A stretch of DNA of 64,000 nucleotides from a bacterium (GTDB taxonomy: Bacteria > 4484-113 > JAFGCY01). The notes beneath the pieces are model-generated. The model worked only from the letters and a program-made list of their open reading frames with translations. It was not told the origin of the DNA and made no database searches. Positions 51,622-59,274 of the stretch are shown piece after piece. The stretch is from NCBI GenBank assembly GCA_020849855.1, contig JADZFO010000015.1, positions 101,126 to 165,125 on the forward strand, in the 5' to 3' direction. The translations under genes and the position numbers were made by a program. How positions within the stretch are numbered: position 1 is the first letter of the stretch; each line of letters opens with the position of its first letter.

Positions 51622-51627
51622 TATAAT
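51622..51627 (+). promoter_or_regulatory. -10 hexamer TATAAT, 9 nt before GTG of carB
   Basis: A perfect TATAAT with CACCTTTTA before GTG 51637 and no ribosome-binding site. A large, essential gene with a leaderless-type start is a good test of the pattern. Confidence 0.55.
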
Positions 51628-51636
51628 CACCTTTTA

Positions 51637-54600
51637 GTGACTCCCTCCACACCCACCGACACCGAAATAAACCCGCCTTCCGGGTTCGCGCGCGCCTCTG
51701 CGGATAGTGCTTCCACGCCCGTAGAAGCCGGGCGGGGGCAAGCCCCGCCCCTGCGCGAGCGCCCCCCGCTGCCAAAGAAGGTGCTGGTCATCGGCTCCGG
51801 GCCGATCGTCATTGGCCAGGCGGCCGAGTTTGATTACGCCGGCACCCAGGCCTGCCGCTCGCTGCGCGAGGAAGGCGTCGAGGTGGTGCTGGTCAACTCC
51901 AACCCCGCCACGATCATGACCGACCGCGAGAGCGCGGACCGGGTTTATATCGAGCCGATGGACCTGCCGCACCTGGAGGCGATCATCGCCCGCGAGCGGC
52001 CGGACGCCATGCTGCCCACCCTGGGCGGGCAGACCGGCCTGAACCTGGCCACGAAGCTCTGGCAGGCCGGCATCCCGCAGAAGTACGGCGTGCGCCTGCT
52101 GGGCACCAGCTTTGAGACCATCCAGCGCGCTGAAGACCGCGAGATGTTCCGCAGCACCATGCGCGAGCTGGGCATGCCGATCCCGGACAGCCATGTGGCG
52201 GAAAGTTTCGAAGAGGCGATGACGATCCAGGCCCAGATGAGCTTCCCGCTGATCATCCGCCCGGGCTATACGCTGGGCGGCACGGGCGGCGGCATCGCCT
52301 ACAACATCCAGGAGTTCGCCGAGATCACCTCCACCGGCCTGCTGCACAGCTTTAACAAGCAGATCCTCATCGAGGAATGCCTGGTGGGCTGGAAGGAGCT
52401 GGAGTGGGAGGTGATGCGCGATGCGGACGACAACTGCATCACCGTCTGCAACATGGAGAACCTGGACCCGATGGGCATCCATACGGGCGACTCAATCGTC
52501 GTGGCCCCCAGCCTGACCCTGAGCGACGCTGAGTACCAGCTGCTGCGCAGCGCGGCGCTGACCATCATCCGCGGGCTGAAGATCGAGGGCGGCTGCAATG
52601 TGCAGTTCGCGCTCTGCCCGACGGAGCTGAAGTTCCATGTGATCGAGGTCAACCCGCGGGTCAGCCGCAGCTCCGCCCTGGCCTCCAAGGCCACGGGTTA
52701 CCCCATTGCCCGCGCGGCGGCGAAGATCGCGCTGGGCAAGCGCCTGCATGAGATCACCAACCCGGTGACCGGCGAGACGATGGCCTCCTTCGAGCCGGCG
52801 CTGGACTATGTGGTCATGAAGATCCCGAAGTGGCCCTTTGACAAGTTCCGCGAGGCCGACCGCCGCCTGGGCACGCAGATGAAGGCCACCGGCGAGGTCA
52901 TGAGCATTGACCGCACCTTCGAGGGCGCCTTCCTGAAGGCCCTTTCGGGCCTTGAGGTGCGCCTGCAGAGCTTCCGCACCAAGCGCTGGGCCAATGTGCC
53001 GGACCGCGAGCTGCTGGGATTCCTGGCCGAGCCGACGGACGGGCGCATGTTCGCGCTCTTTGAGGCGATGAGCCGGGGCTACAGCCCGGACTACCTGCAC
53101 AAGCTGACCCACATCAGCCTGTACTTCATTGAGCGCATCGCGCATGTGCTCGAGCTGGAGCAGCGCCTGCGCGCCGGCGGCAGCCAGATTGACGCGGAGC
53201 TGCTGGCCGAATGCAAACGCTATGGCATCACCGATGGCTTTGCTGCCCGGGTGCTGGACGTGCCGCAGTCGGCGATCCAGGCCCTGCGCGCGGAGCAGCA
53301 CCTGGAGCCGAACTACAAGGCTGTGGATACCTGCGCGGCGGAGTTCTTCGCCCGCAGCCCTTACTTCTATAGCACCTATGCCGAGCAGAGCGACCCGCGG
53401 ATGGAAGAGCGGGCCCGGGGCGTTGCGGCCTTCCCAGCAGGGGCCGACCTTGTGTCGGCCCATGAGGCTGATGGTAAGGACGGGCCGACACAAGGTCGGC
53501 CCCTACAGGGCAAGGGAAAGGTGCTGGTACTGGGCTCGGGGCCGATCCGCATCGGCCAGGGTATCGAGTTCGACTATGCATCGGTGCATGCGCTGATCGC
53601 CCTGCGCCAGATGGGCTACCGGGCCATCATCGCCAACAACAACCCTGAGACGGTCTCCACGGATTTTGATGTGTCCGACGCGCTCTACTTCGAGCCGCTG
53701 ACCGTCGAGAGCGTGCTGGAGATCATCCGCCGCGAGCAGCCCCTGGGCGTGGTGTGCCAGTTCGGCGGCCAGACGGCCATCAACCTGGCCGCGCCGCTGG
53801 ACCAGGCCGGCATCCGCATCCTTGGCACCACCCGCGACGCCATCGACGAAACCGAGGACCGTGAGCGCTTCGATGCGCTGATGGAGCGCCTGGGCATCCC
53901 GCGGCCGCCGGGCGCCACCGTGCTGAACTATGACGACGCGGTGGAGGTGGCGCACCGCATCCGCTTCCCCGTGCTGGTGCGCCCCAGCTATGTGCTGGGC
54001 GGACGCGCGATGCAGATTATCTACACCACCGACGACCTGCAGCAGTACCTGCGCGACAACATCCACGCCTTTGCCGGCCAGCCCCTGCTGATTGACAAGT
54101 ACTTCCGCGGCAAGGAAGCCGAGGTGGACGTGATCAGCGACGGCGAGAACGTGATCATCCCTGGCGTGATGGAGCACATCGAGCGCGCCGGCGTGCACAG
54201 CGGCGACAGCATGGCGGTCTACCCGCCCCAGAGCCTGAGCCAGAGCGTGCTGGACCGCATCGTGGACTACTCCACCCGCATCGCCATGGCGATCAAGGCC
54301 AAGGGCCTGATCAACCTGCAGTTCGTGGTGGACAAGAGCGACGACGTTTACGTCATTGAGGTCAACCCGCGGGCCAGCCGTACCGTGCCTTTTATCTCCA
54401 AGATCACCGGTGTGCCGATGATCCGCCTGGCGATGGCCGGTATCATGGGCCAGAGCCTGAAGGATGTCTGGCCGCAGATGGGCCTGCAGCCGGGGAACCA
54501 CCACGTGGCGGTCAAGGCGCCGGTCTTCAGCTTCCAGAAGCTGCGTGAGATGGAGATCCAGCTAGGGCCGGAGATGAAGAGCACTGGCGAGGTGATGGGC

Positions 54601-55110
54601 ATTGCCACCGAGTTCCCCATCGCCCTGCGCAAGGCCCTCGTGGCCGCCGGCATCCCGGTACCCACCCGCGAGCAGTGCCGGGGCCTGCACCTGCTGGCCA
54701 CCGTGGCGGACTATGACAAGCCAGATGCGCTGGAGCTGATCCGCGGCTTCAGCGAACTGGGCTTCGGTGTGCACAGCACCTCCGGCACGGCGCGCTACCT
54801 GAACGACAACGGCGTGCCGGCGCAGGCGGTCAGCAAGCTCTCAGAGACACGGCCGCATATCGTCGACCATATCCTCAACGGCCGATTCCACCTGGTGATC
54901 AACACGATTTCGGAGAACACCAAGGCCGAGGCCGAGGCGCGGCTGATCCGCCGCGCGGCCGTGGAACACAACGTGCCGATCCTGACCAGCCTGGACACCG
55001 CGCAGGCCCTGCTGATGGCGATCCGCGCGACACCGGACCAGGGAGCGCCGGGGGTCACGGAGCTGGGAGAGGTGCTAGCGAAATCGCCGGAGGCCCGGGG
55101 CTCCGCTTAG
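51637..55110 (+). CDS. carB: Carbamoyl-phosphate synthase large subunit
   Basis: Makes carbamoyl phosphate for pyrimidines and arginine. The 1157-residue protein has two ATP-grasp halves: VLVIGSGPIVIGQAAEFDYAG (about 48) and VLVLGSGPIRIGQGIEFDYA (about 629), each followed by its grasp domain, and an MGS-like allosteric end (about 1000-1150). It is 80 residues longer than usual. The extra length is an N-terminal extension of about 45 residues and an insertion of about 28 in the linker between the halves; each contains a palindromic DNA element. carA is not adjacent. The extension starts at a GTG with TATAAT 9 nt upstream. Confidence 0.97.
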   Translation: MTPSTPTDTEINPPSGFARASADSASTPVEAGRGQAPPLRERPPLPKKVLVIGSGPIVIGQAAEFDYAGTQACRSLREEGVEVVLVNSNPATIMTDRESADRVYIEPMDLPHLEAIIARERPDAMLPTLGGQTGLNLATKLWQAGIPQKYGVRLLGTSFETIQRAEDREMFRSTMRELGMPIPDSHVAESFEEAMTIQAQMSFPLIIRPGYTLGGTGGGIAYNIQEFAEITSTGLLHSFNKQILIEECLVGWKELEWEVMRDADDNCITVCNMENLDPMGIHTGDSIVVAPSLTLSDAEYQLLRSAALTIIRGLKIEGGCNVQFALCPTELKFHVIEVNPRVSRSSALASKATGYPIARAAAKIALGKRLHEITNPVTGETMASFEPALDYVVMKIPKWPFDKFREADRRLGTQMKATGEVMSIDRTFEGAFLKALSGLEVRLQSFRTKRWANVPDRELLGFLAEPTDGRMFALFEAMSRGYSPDYLHKLTHISLYFIERIAHVLELEQRLRAGGSQIDAELLAECKRYGITDGFAARVLDVPQSAIQALRAEQHLEPNYKAVDTCAAEFFARSPYFYSTYAEQSDPRMEERARGVAAFPAGADLVSAHEADGKDGPTQGRPLQGKGKVLVLGSGPIRIGQGIEFDYASVHALIALRQMGYRAIIANNNPETVSTDFDVSDALYFEPLTVESVLEIIRREQPLGVVCQFGGQTAINLAAPLDQAGIRILGTTRDAIDETEDRERFDALMERLGIPRPPGATVLNYDDAVEVAHRIRFPVLVRPSYVLGGRAMQIIYTTDDLQQYLRDNIHAFAGQPLLIDKYFRGKEAEVDVISDGENVIIPGVMEHIERAGVHSGDSMAVYPPQSLSQSVLDRIVDYSTRIAMAIKAKGLINLQFVVDKSDDVYVIEVNPRASRTVPFISKITGVPMIRLAMAGIMGQSLKDVWPQMGLQPGNHHVAVKAPVFSFQKLREMEIQLGPEMKSTGEVMGIATEFPIALRKALVAAGIPVPTREQCRGLHLLATVADYDKPDALELIRGFSELGFGVHSTSGTARYLNDNGVPAQAVSKLSETRPHIVDHILNGRFHLVINTISENTKAEAEARLIRRAAVEHNVPILTSLDTAQALLMAIRATPDQGAPGVTELGEVLAKSPEARGSA
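51730..51750. repeat. Palindrome inside the carB N-terminal extension
   Basis: GGGCGGGG-GCAAG-CCCCGCCC, a perfect eight-pair hairpin, within codons for the non-conserved residues about 32-39. The following CCTGCGCGAG resembles the flanks of intergenic palindromes. It is in frame and creates no stop. Confidence 0.75.
53440..53503. repeat. Palindromic element inserted in the carB inter-domain linker
   Basis: A 22-bp arm (53440-53461) and its exact reverse complement (53482-53503) flank a 20-bp centre; each arm is itself a hairpin (GGCCGAC-CTTGT-GTCGGCC). CCCTACAGGG directly follows, the same tail as in the 31-bp repeats at 42 kb. It encodes residues about 602-622, between the two synthetase halves, where other CarB proteins have no such sequence. 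Confidence 0.85.
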
Positions 55111-55167
55111 ACGCAGGGCGTGCAAGGCCGCCTGGTTGCTGGTCTGGGGTAGGGTGCGGAAAGCCAG

Positions 55168-55250
55168 TGCCGAAGGGGGGACTCGAACCCCCATGAGGTC
55201 GCCCTCGGCTGATTTTGAGTCAGCTGCGTCTGCCATTTCGCCACTTCGGC
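55168..55250 (-). tRNA. tRNA-Leu (anticodon CAA)
   Basis: An 83-nt class II tRNA on the minus strand. Acceptor GCCGAAG pairs with CTTCGGC, then discriminator A. Anticodon stem GCTGA/TCAGC holds loop CTCAAAA with anticodon CAA (codon UUG). A long variable arm and GGTTCGAGTCC T-loop are present. CCA is not encoded (CTG follows), unlike tRNA-Ser and tRNA-Ala here. Confidence 0.96.
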
Positions 55251-55359
55251 CCGGGAAATGCGCCTTTCGCGGCGGCCTGCAGCCTGTCTGCAGGGTCTCT
55301 GGCGCACCGCTGTATTATACTGCGCAGTCCATTAGCGGACTCTTCACACTCTGCGGAGG

Positions 55360-56763
55360 ATGACCATGAACAGGCTCAGTCTCGTGCTCGCCGCTCTGCT
55401 GCTTCTGGCGCTGGCGGCCTGCAATCCGAAGGAAAAGACGGGCGGGACCACCCAGACCGGCAGCGACAGCAACAGCACCGCCAGCCAGAGCGGGGACGGC
55501 GCCGGCGCGGGCTTCACCGTCAAGATCGGCTTCAACTTTGAGGAGACCGGCAACACCGCCAGTTTCGGCCAGTCCAGCCACAAGGGCGCCGAGATGGCGC
55601 TGGAAGAGCTGGCCGGCATGCCCGACATGCCGAAGTTCGAGGCGGCCTGGGAAGACAACGCCTCCGACAGCACCCAGTCGGCGACCGTGGCTTCCAAGCT
55701 GATCAACGAGGATAAGGTGAACGTGCTGATCGGCTGCGTGGCCTCCAGTAACTCCATCGCGATGGCCAAGATCGCGGAGGAAGCCGGCATCCCGATGATC
55801 AGCCCGGCCTCCACCAAGACCACCCTGACCCTGATGGAGGATAAGAGCACGGTGCGCCCCCTGATCTTCCGCACCTGCTTTATCGACGATTTCCAGGGCA
55901 AGGCGATGCTGGACTTCTGCGTCAAGCATCTCAGCGCCAAGAAGATCGCCCTGCTGGTTGACGACGACCAGGACTACTCCATCGGCATCGGCGACACCAT
56001 CCGCGCAGAGGCCGCCGGGATGGGCGTCAGCATCGTGGCGGAGGACAAGTACCTCTCCAGCTCGGAGACTGACTTCCGCACCAAGCTGAACCGCATGAAG
56101 GGCGCCGGCTTCGACGTGCTGATCGTGCCGGGCTACTACGACAAGGTGGCGCAGATCGCCAACCAGGCCCGCGAGCTTGGCATCACGCAGCCCCTGGTGG
56201 GCGGCGACGGCTGGGACAGCCCGGACCTGTGGAAGAACGCCGGCAAGAACATTGAGGGCAGCTTCTTCACCAACCACTACGCGGCGGACGACCAGGACCC
56301 GGCGGTCCAGGGCTTCATCGCTAAGTACAAGGCCAAGAACGGCGGCCAGACGCCGGACGCCATGTCCATCCTGGCCTATGACTGCGTGATGGCTGTGGCG
56401 GACGCCTACAAGCGCGCCGGCAGCAACGACCCGACGGCCTTCTCAGAGGCGATGGCGGCCACCAGCGGCTTCCAGGGCGCCTCCGGCACCATCAACATCG
56501 ACGAGCACCACAACGCTTCCAAGAAGCTGGTGGTCGTTGAGGTGACCCCTGGCGGCGCCTACAAGTGGGTCTATACCTTCGACCCCAGCGGCGCGGCGAG
56601 CGCCCCGCCGGCTGATGGCTCCGCCAGTGGCGATATGCAGCCCAGCTCGGCGGCCGGCGCGCGCTTCAGCGGCGGTGCTGCTGCCGGCGGCGCTGAGGGC
56701 GGGACAGAGGGCGATGGCTCGGCCGAGGGCGGCGAAGACAGCGGGAGCGAAGGCGGAAACTAA
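55360..56763 (+). CDS. Branched-chain-amino-acid-type ABC substrate-binding lipoprotein
   Basis: A 467-residue LivK-type periplasmic binding protein (Peripla_BP_6). The signal peptide ends LALAAC at Cys 20, a good lipobox. After a Ser/Gly/Asp linker, the two-lobed domain starts FTVKIGFNFEETGNTASFG and includes ASSNSIAMAKIAEEAGIPMISPAST and GYYDKVAQIANQARELG. The last ~65 residues are Gly/Ala/Ser/Asp-rich and not part of the fold. GGAGG lies 6 nt before ATG, and TATACT upstream gives a leader near 35 nt. No permease or ATPase is adjacent, so it is an orphan component here. Confidence 0.92.
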   Translation: MTMNRLSLVLAALLLLALAACNPKEKTGGTTQTGSDSNSTASQSGDGAGAGFTVKIGFNFEETGNTASFGQSSHKGAEMALEELAGMPDMPKFEAAWEDNASDSTQSATVASKLINEDKVNVLIGCVASSNSIAMAKIAEEAGIPMISPASTKTTLTLMEDKSTVRPLIFRTCFIDDFQGKAMLDFCVKHLSAKKIALLVDDDQDYSIGIGDTIRAEAAGMGVSIVAEDKYLSSSETDFRTKLNRMKGAGFDVLIVPGYYDKVAQIANQARELGITQPLVGGDGWDSPDLWKNAGKNIEGSFFTNHYAADDQDPAVQGFIAKYKAKNGGQTPDAMSILAYDCVMAVADAYKRAGSNDPTAFSEAMAATSGFQGASGTINIDEHHNASKKLVVVEVTPGGAYKWVYTFDPSGAASAPPADGSASGDMQPSSAAGARFSGGAAAGGAEGGTEGDGSAEGGEDSGSEGGN

Positions 56764-56844
56764 GCCGCGTGCGCGGGCCCGTCTGGGCCGACATAGATGT
56801 CTCAAGCAGGGGCGGGCACAGACCCGCTCCTTTGCTTTGGCGGC

Positions 56845-57690
56845 TCAGACCATGCCGCCAAGCTCCTTGAAGGCGACAGGGTCGTGGCTGGCAAAGACCT
56901 TCGCGCCGCCACGGGCTGTGAGCCGCTGCAGCTTGGCCCTGGTAAGCGCCCGGGCCCGGGCATCCGACTGCAGCAGCATCTCCACGCCCTGTATGAGCAG
57001 GGGCGGACGCCGCTTTGCGCTTTGCAGCCAGCTGCCGTGATAGACCGCGTCGCCGCAGTGCAGAAGCCATCCGCGGATTGTCTCGATGGCCACGCCGCAG
57101 TGCCCGGCGCTGTGGCCCGGCAGGTCGACCATCAGGATCTTTTCGCTGAGGCCGGGCACAGTAAAAGCCCGGAACTCCTCCTGCCATTTGCGCGCGGACT
57201 GGGTGTCCAGCACCTGCCAGTTCGGCTTGTGGCTGAAGTGCAGGCCGCTGTAGCGCTGGCGGTCGATCAGACGGCGCCGCTGCATGGCCGCCCGCAGCTC
57301 CGCGGGGTGGACGTGCACCTGCGCGCCCGGGAAGTCCTCCAGCCCGCCGGCGTGGTCCTTGTCCAGGTGCGTCATCAGGATATGTTTCACATCCCCGGCC
57401 TGGAAGCCCAGGCGCTGGACATGCCGTAGCGCGCTCATGCCGCGGGTCGCCCCGCCGCCCAGGGTCATGCCGATGCCAAGGCGCAGCAGGGGGTTCTCGA
57501 TATCGCGCTCGCTGAGACCGGTGTCCACCAGGGCCAGGCCGCCGCCGGCTTCTGCGTCCAGCTCAATGAGCAGGCAGTGGATGACATAAGGCCCGCGGGC
57601 CAGGATGCCGCCCTGGCCATAGCTGAGAGCCGCGAAGGGCGTCCTGAAGAAACCGCAGCTGATGTGGTGGATGAGCAGGACGCTACTCAC
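56845..57690 (-). CDS. Metallo-beta-lactamase-fold hydrolase (lactonase-like)
   Basis: A 281-residue MBL-fold enzyme of the quorum-quenching-lactonase-like group: VDTGL near 55, THLDKDHAGG (HxDxDH at 108-113), GHSAGHCGV and HCGDAVYHG supply the two-metal site, with a final His in FASHDP. It would hydrolyse a lactone, thioester or similar small molecule. GTG 57690 overlaps the stop of the upstream HEPN gene (GTGA), and GGGAG lies 5-6 nt upstream. GC is high like the core genome, unlike the HEPN gene. Confidence 0.85.
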   Translation of the reverse strand: MSSVLLIHHISCGFFRTPFAALSYGQGGILARGPYVIHCLLIELDAEAGGGLALVDTGLSERDIENPLLRLGIGMTLGGGATRGMSALRHVQRLGFQAGDVKHILMTHLDKDHAGGLEDFPGAQVHVHPAELRAAMQRRRLIDRQRYSGLHFSHKPNWQVLDTQSARKWQEEFRAFTVPGLSEKILMVDLPGHSAGHCGVAIETIRGWLLHCGDAVYHGSWLQSAKRRPPLLIQGVEMLLQSDARARALTRAKLQRLTARGGAKVFASHDPVAFKELGGMV

Positions 57691-59105
57691 TCCTCTCCCA
57701 AGAGTTCTGTGTCTTGGTGCTTGCTTAGTCGATCGTGTATTTGGTCGATCCAACTTCTAGGTGGTTCATCACTAAATGGCTCATTGAACCACTCTTCATA
57801 CAGCCGAGCAAAACCACAGCTGTGCCTGATTGCCCTGAAGAGTGGCCACTCCTTTAATGCGGACTTCTTGCCTGTGAACTGCTCTTTGCATAAAGTTAGC
57901 CAATGCAGCGCTGTGGCTTCATCCTCAAGGAGGCACGCATGAGCCAGTCGGTAAAGTGGGGGTTTGGTTTGAAGGTCAACACTGGCGAACAGTTGCTTAA
58001 CTTCAGGAATGCGACCCTGCCACCTTAGCGCTTGCGCGTAGTTGAAAAACATGTACTCTTCAACTTCAGCCGGAATCTGATGCCGACCCTTTGGCATCTT
58101 AACAGGATACACAAGCAAGGACTCTGCCATTACAAACCGCTCAGCGCACAAGAGTTCATAGGCAATGCTATTGAGTTTGTTGTCGCATTCCATAATGTCC
58201 TCGTTGAAAGTAGACCTCCAAACTAACCACCATACTCGCGTACCAAACTGAAAAAGGCACTCGGCGGCGCTTTCAAGATAGACTTGGTCCAGTGGGAGGA
58301 TGTGATGCAATTCCACACCTTCGGCTTCAGGTAGATCTTTGCAGTTTTGCAAATAGGATCTCGTTACACGTCCCCGGTTGTGAGCGAACAAGTGTCTGCG
58401 TGCTGTTAGTTCAAGGAAAGTGGTCCAGCTAGGAAATGACTCGCTTATCCCTTTGATATCTCTTGGGGCCCCCAACACAATGGTCTGAATTTCACAAAGT
58501 TGTTCTTGATACCCCATGCGCAAAATTCTTAGAATCTCCATCTCAATCAGTTGCTCTTTGCCGTCGCCTTCACTTATCATGGTGGACCAGTCGGTGAAGG
58601 ACAGTTTGCACTTTGACCGATTAAGTACATCCGGATTGCTATCAAGCGAAATGAACAGCAGATCACATAGAAGTGCATCATAGTTCGCCACGAGATTCAA
58701 AAATATTGAAGCTGGCAGTTCTGTAAGGGCTGTAAGAGTCGTTTCACGCTCCCGTGTGTCAGTTCCTAGAACTTGGTCAAGAAAGATAAATCGATCTCGC
58801 ATTGCAAGCTGCTTAACTGTCTTAATAAGATCACTATCCTCTTGTGTCCCCTGTTCAATAGGAGATTCTCTCCTTTCCTCTAGTTGCTTGGCTTTAGAAA
58901 TTATCTCCTTCGGCCTTTGATACATCAAGAAGAGCTTGGATTCAAATGTATTCATCATTTCCGCAAACGCCCTTGGTAGTCCGTCTATCAACAGGCAATA
59001 GTGGTCAATTGTGTCTATGAACCATCTGGTTCGCCGACCTTGGTCTTGGGCATTCTGCATGGGCTGATATCTTAGTGGAATCTGAGACTTTAGTCTAGAT
59101 AGCAC
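57687..59105 (-). CDS. HEPN-motif protein, candidate RNase of defence type
   Basis: A 472-residue, lower-GC gene. FLELTARRHLFAHNRGRVTRSYL (residues about 230-251) contains Arg237-His-x3-His242, the R-[NHD]-x3-H motif of HEPN RNases, in the usual context of a helix reading RRxLxxHN. The following PLDQVYLESAAECLFQFG also fits that family. N-terminal helices (about 125-215) match the HEPN scaffold, and the C-terminal ~170 residues look like TPR-type helices. HEPN proteins act as toxins or antiviral nucleases. GTG 59105 has TATTCT 6 nt upstream. It overlaps the MBL gene by 4 nt. No antitoxin gene is visible. Confidence 0.7.
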   Translation of the reverse strand: MLSRLKSQIPLRYQPMQNAQDQGRRTRWFIDTIDHYCLLIDGLPRAFAEMMNTFESKLFLMYQRPKEIISKAKQLEERRESPIEQGTQEDSDLIKTVKQLAMRDRFIFLDQVLGTDTRERETTLTALTELPASIFLNLVANYDALLCDLLFISLDSNPDVLNRSKCKLSFTDWSTMISEGDGKEQLIEMEILRILRMGYQEQLCEIQTIVLGAPRDIKGISESFPSWTTFLELTARRHLFAHNRGRVTRSYLQNCKDLPEAEGVELHHILPLDQVYLESAAECLFQFGTRVWWLVWRSTFNEDIMECDNKLNSIAYELLCAERFVMAESLLVYPVKMPKGRHQIPAEVEEYMFFNYAQALRWQGRIPEVKQLFASVDLQTKPPLYRLAHACLLEDEATALHWLTLCKEQFTGKKSALKEWPLFRAIRHSCGFARLYEEWFNEPFSDEPPRSWIDQIHDRLSKHQDTELLGEE

Positions 59106-59111
59106 TTGTTT

Positions 59112-59117
59112 AGAATA
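59112..59117 (-). promoter_or_regulatory. -10-like TATTCT, 6 nt before GTG of the HEPN gene
   Basis: TATTCT on the minus strand with a 6-nt gap to GTG 59105; a TTGACA occurs 7 nt further upstream, too near to act as its -35. The 59106-59274 gap holds nothing else. Confidence 0.35.
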
Positions 59118-59274
59118 GGCTGATTGTCAATTTGCAAGTCTAGACACATCAATATCTGTTGTGTCCAATGAGTTTGGCCCCTTTTCGTAGACGACTGTGT
59201 ACTCGTGCATTTGATACCACTCCAAAGCAAAGCTGCGAGCACCTCACCAAACCTTCATTGTGGGCATGGCGCCG

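Noticed and set aside
55107-55363. Short coding frames across tRNA-Leu
   Set aside because: They are translations of the tRNA and its antisense strand; no independent support.
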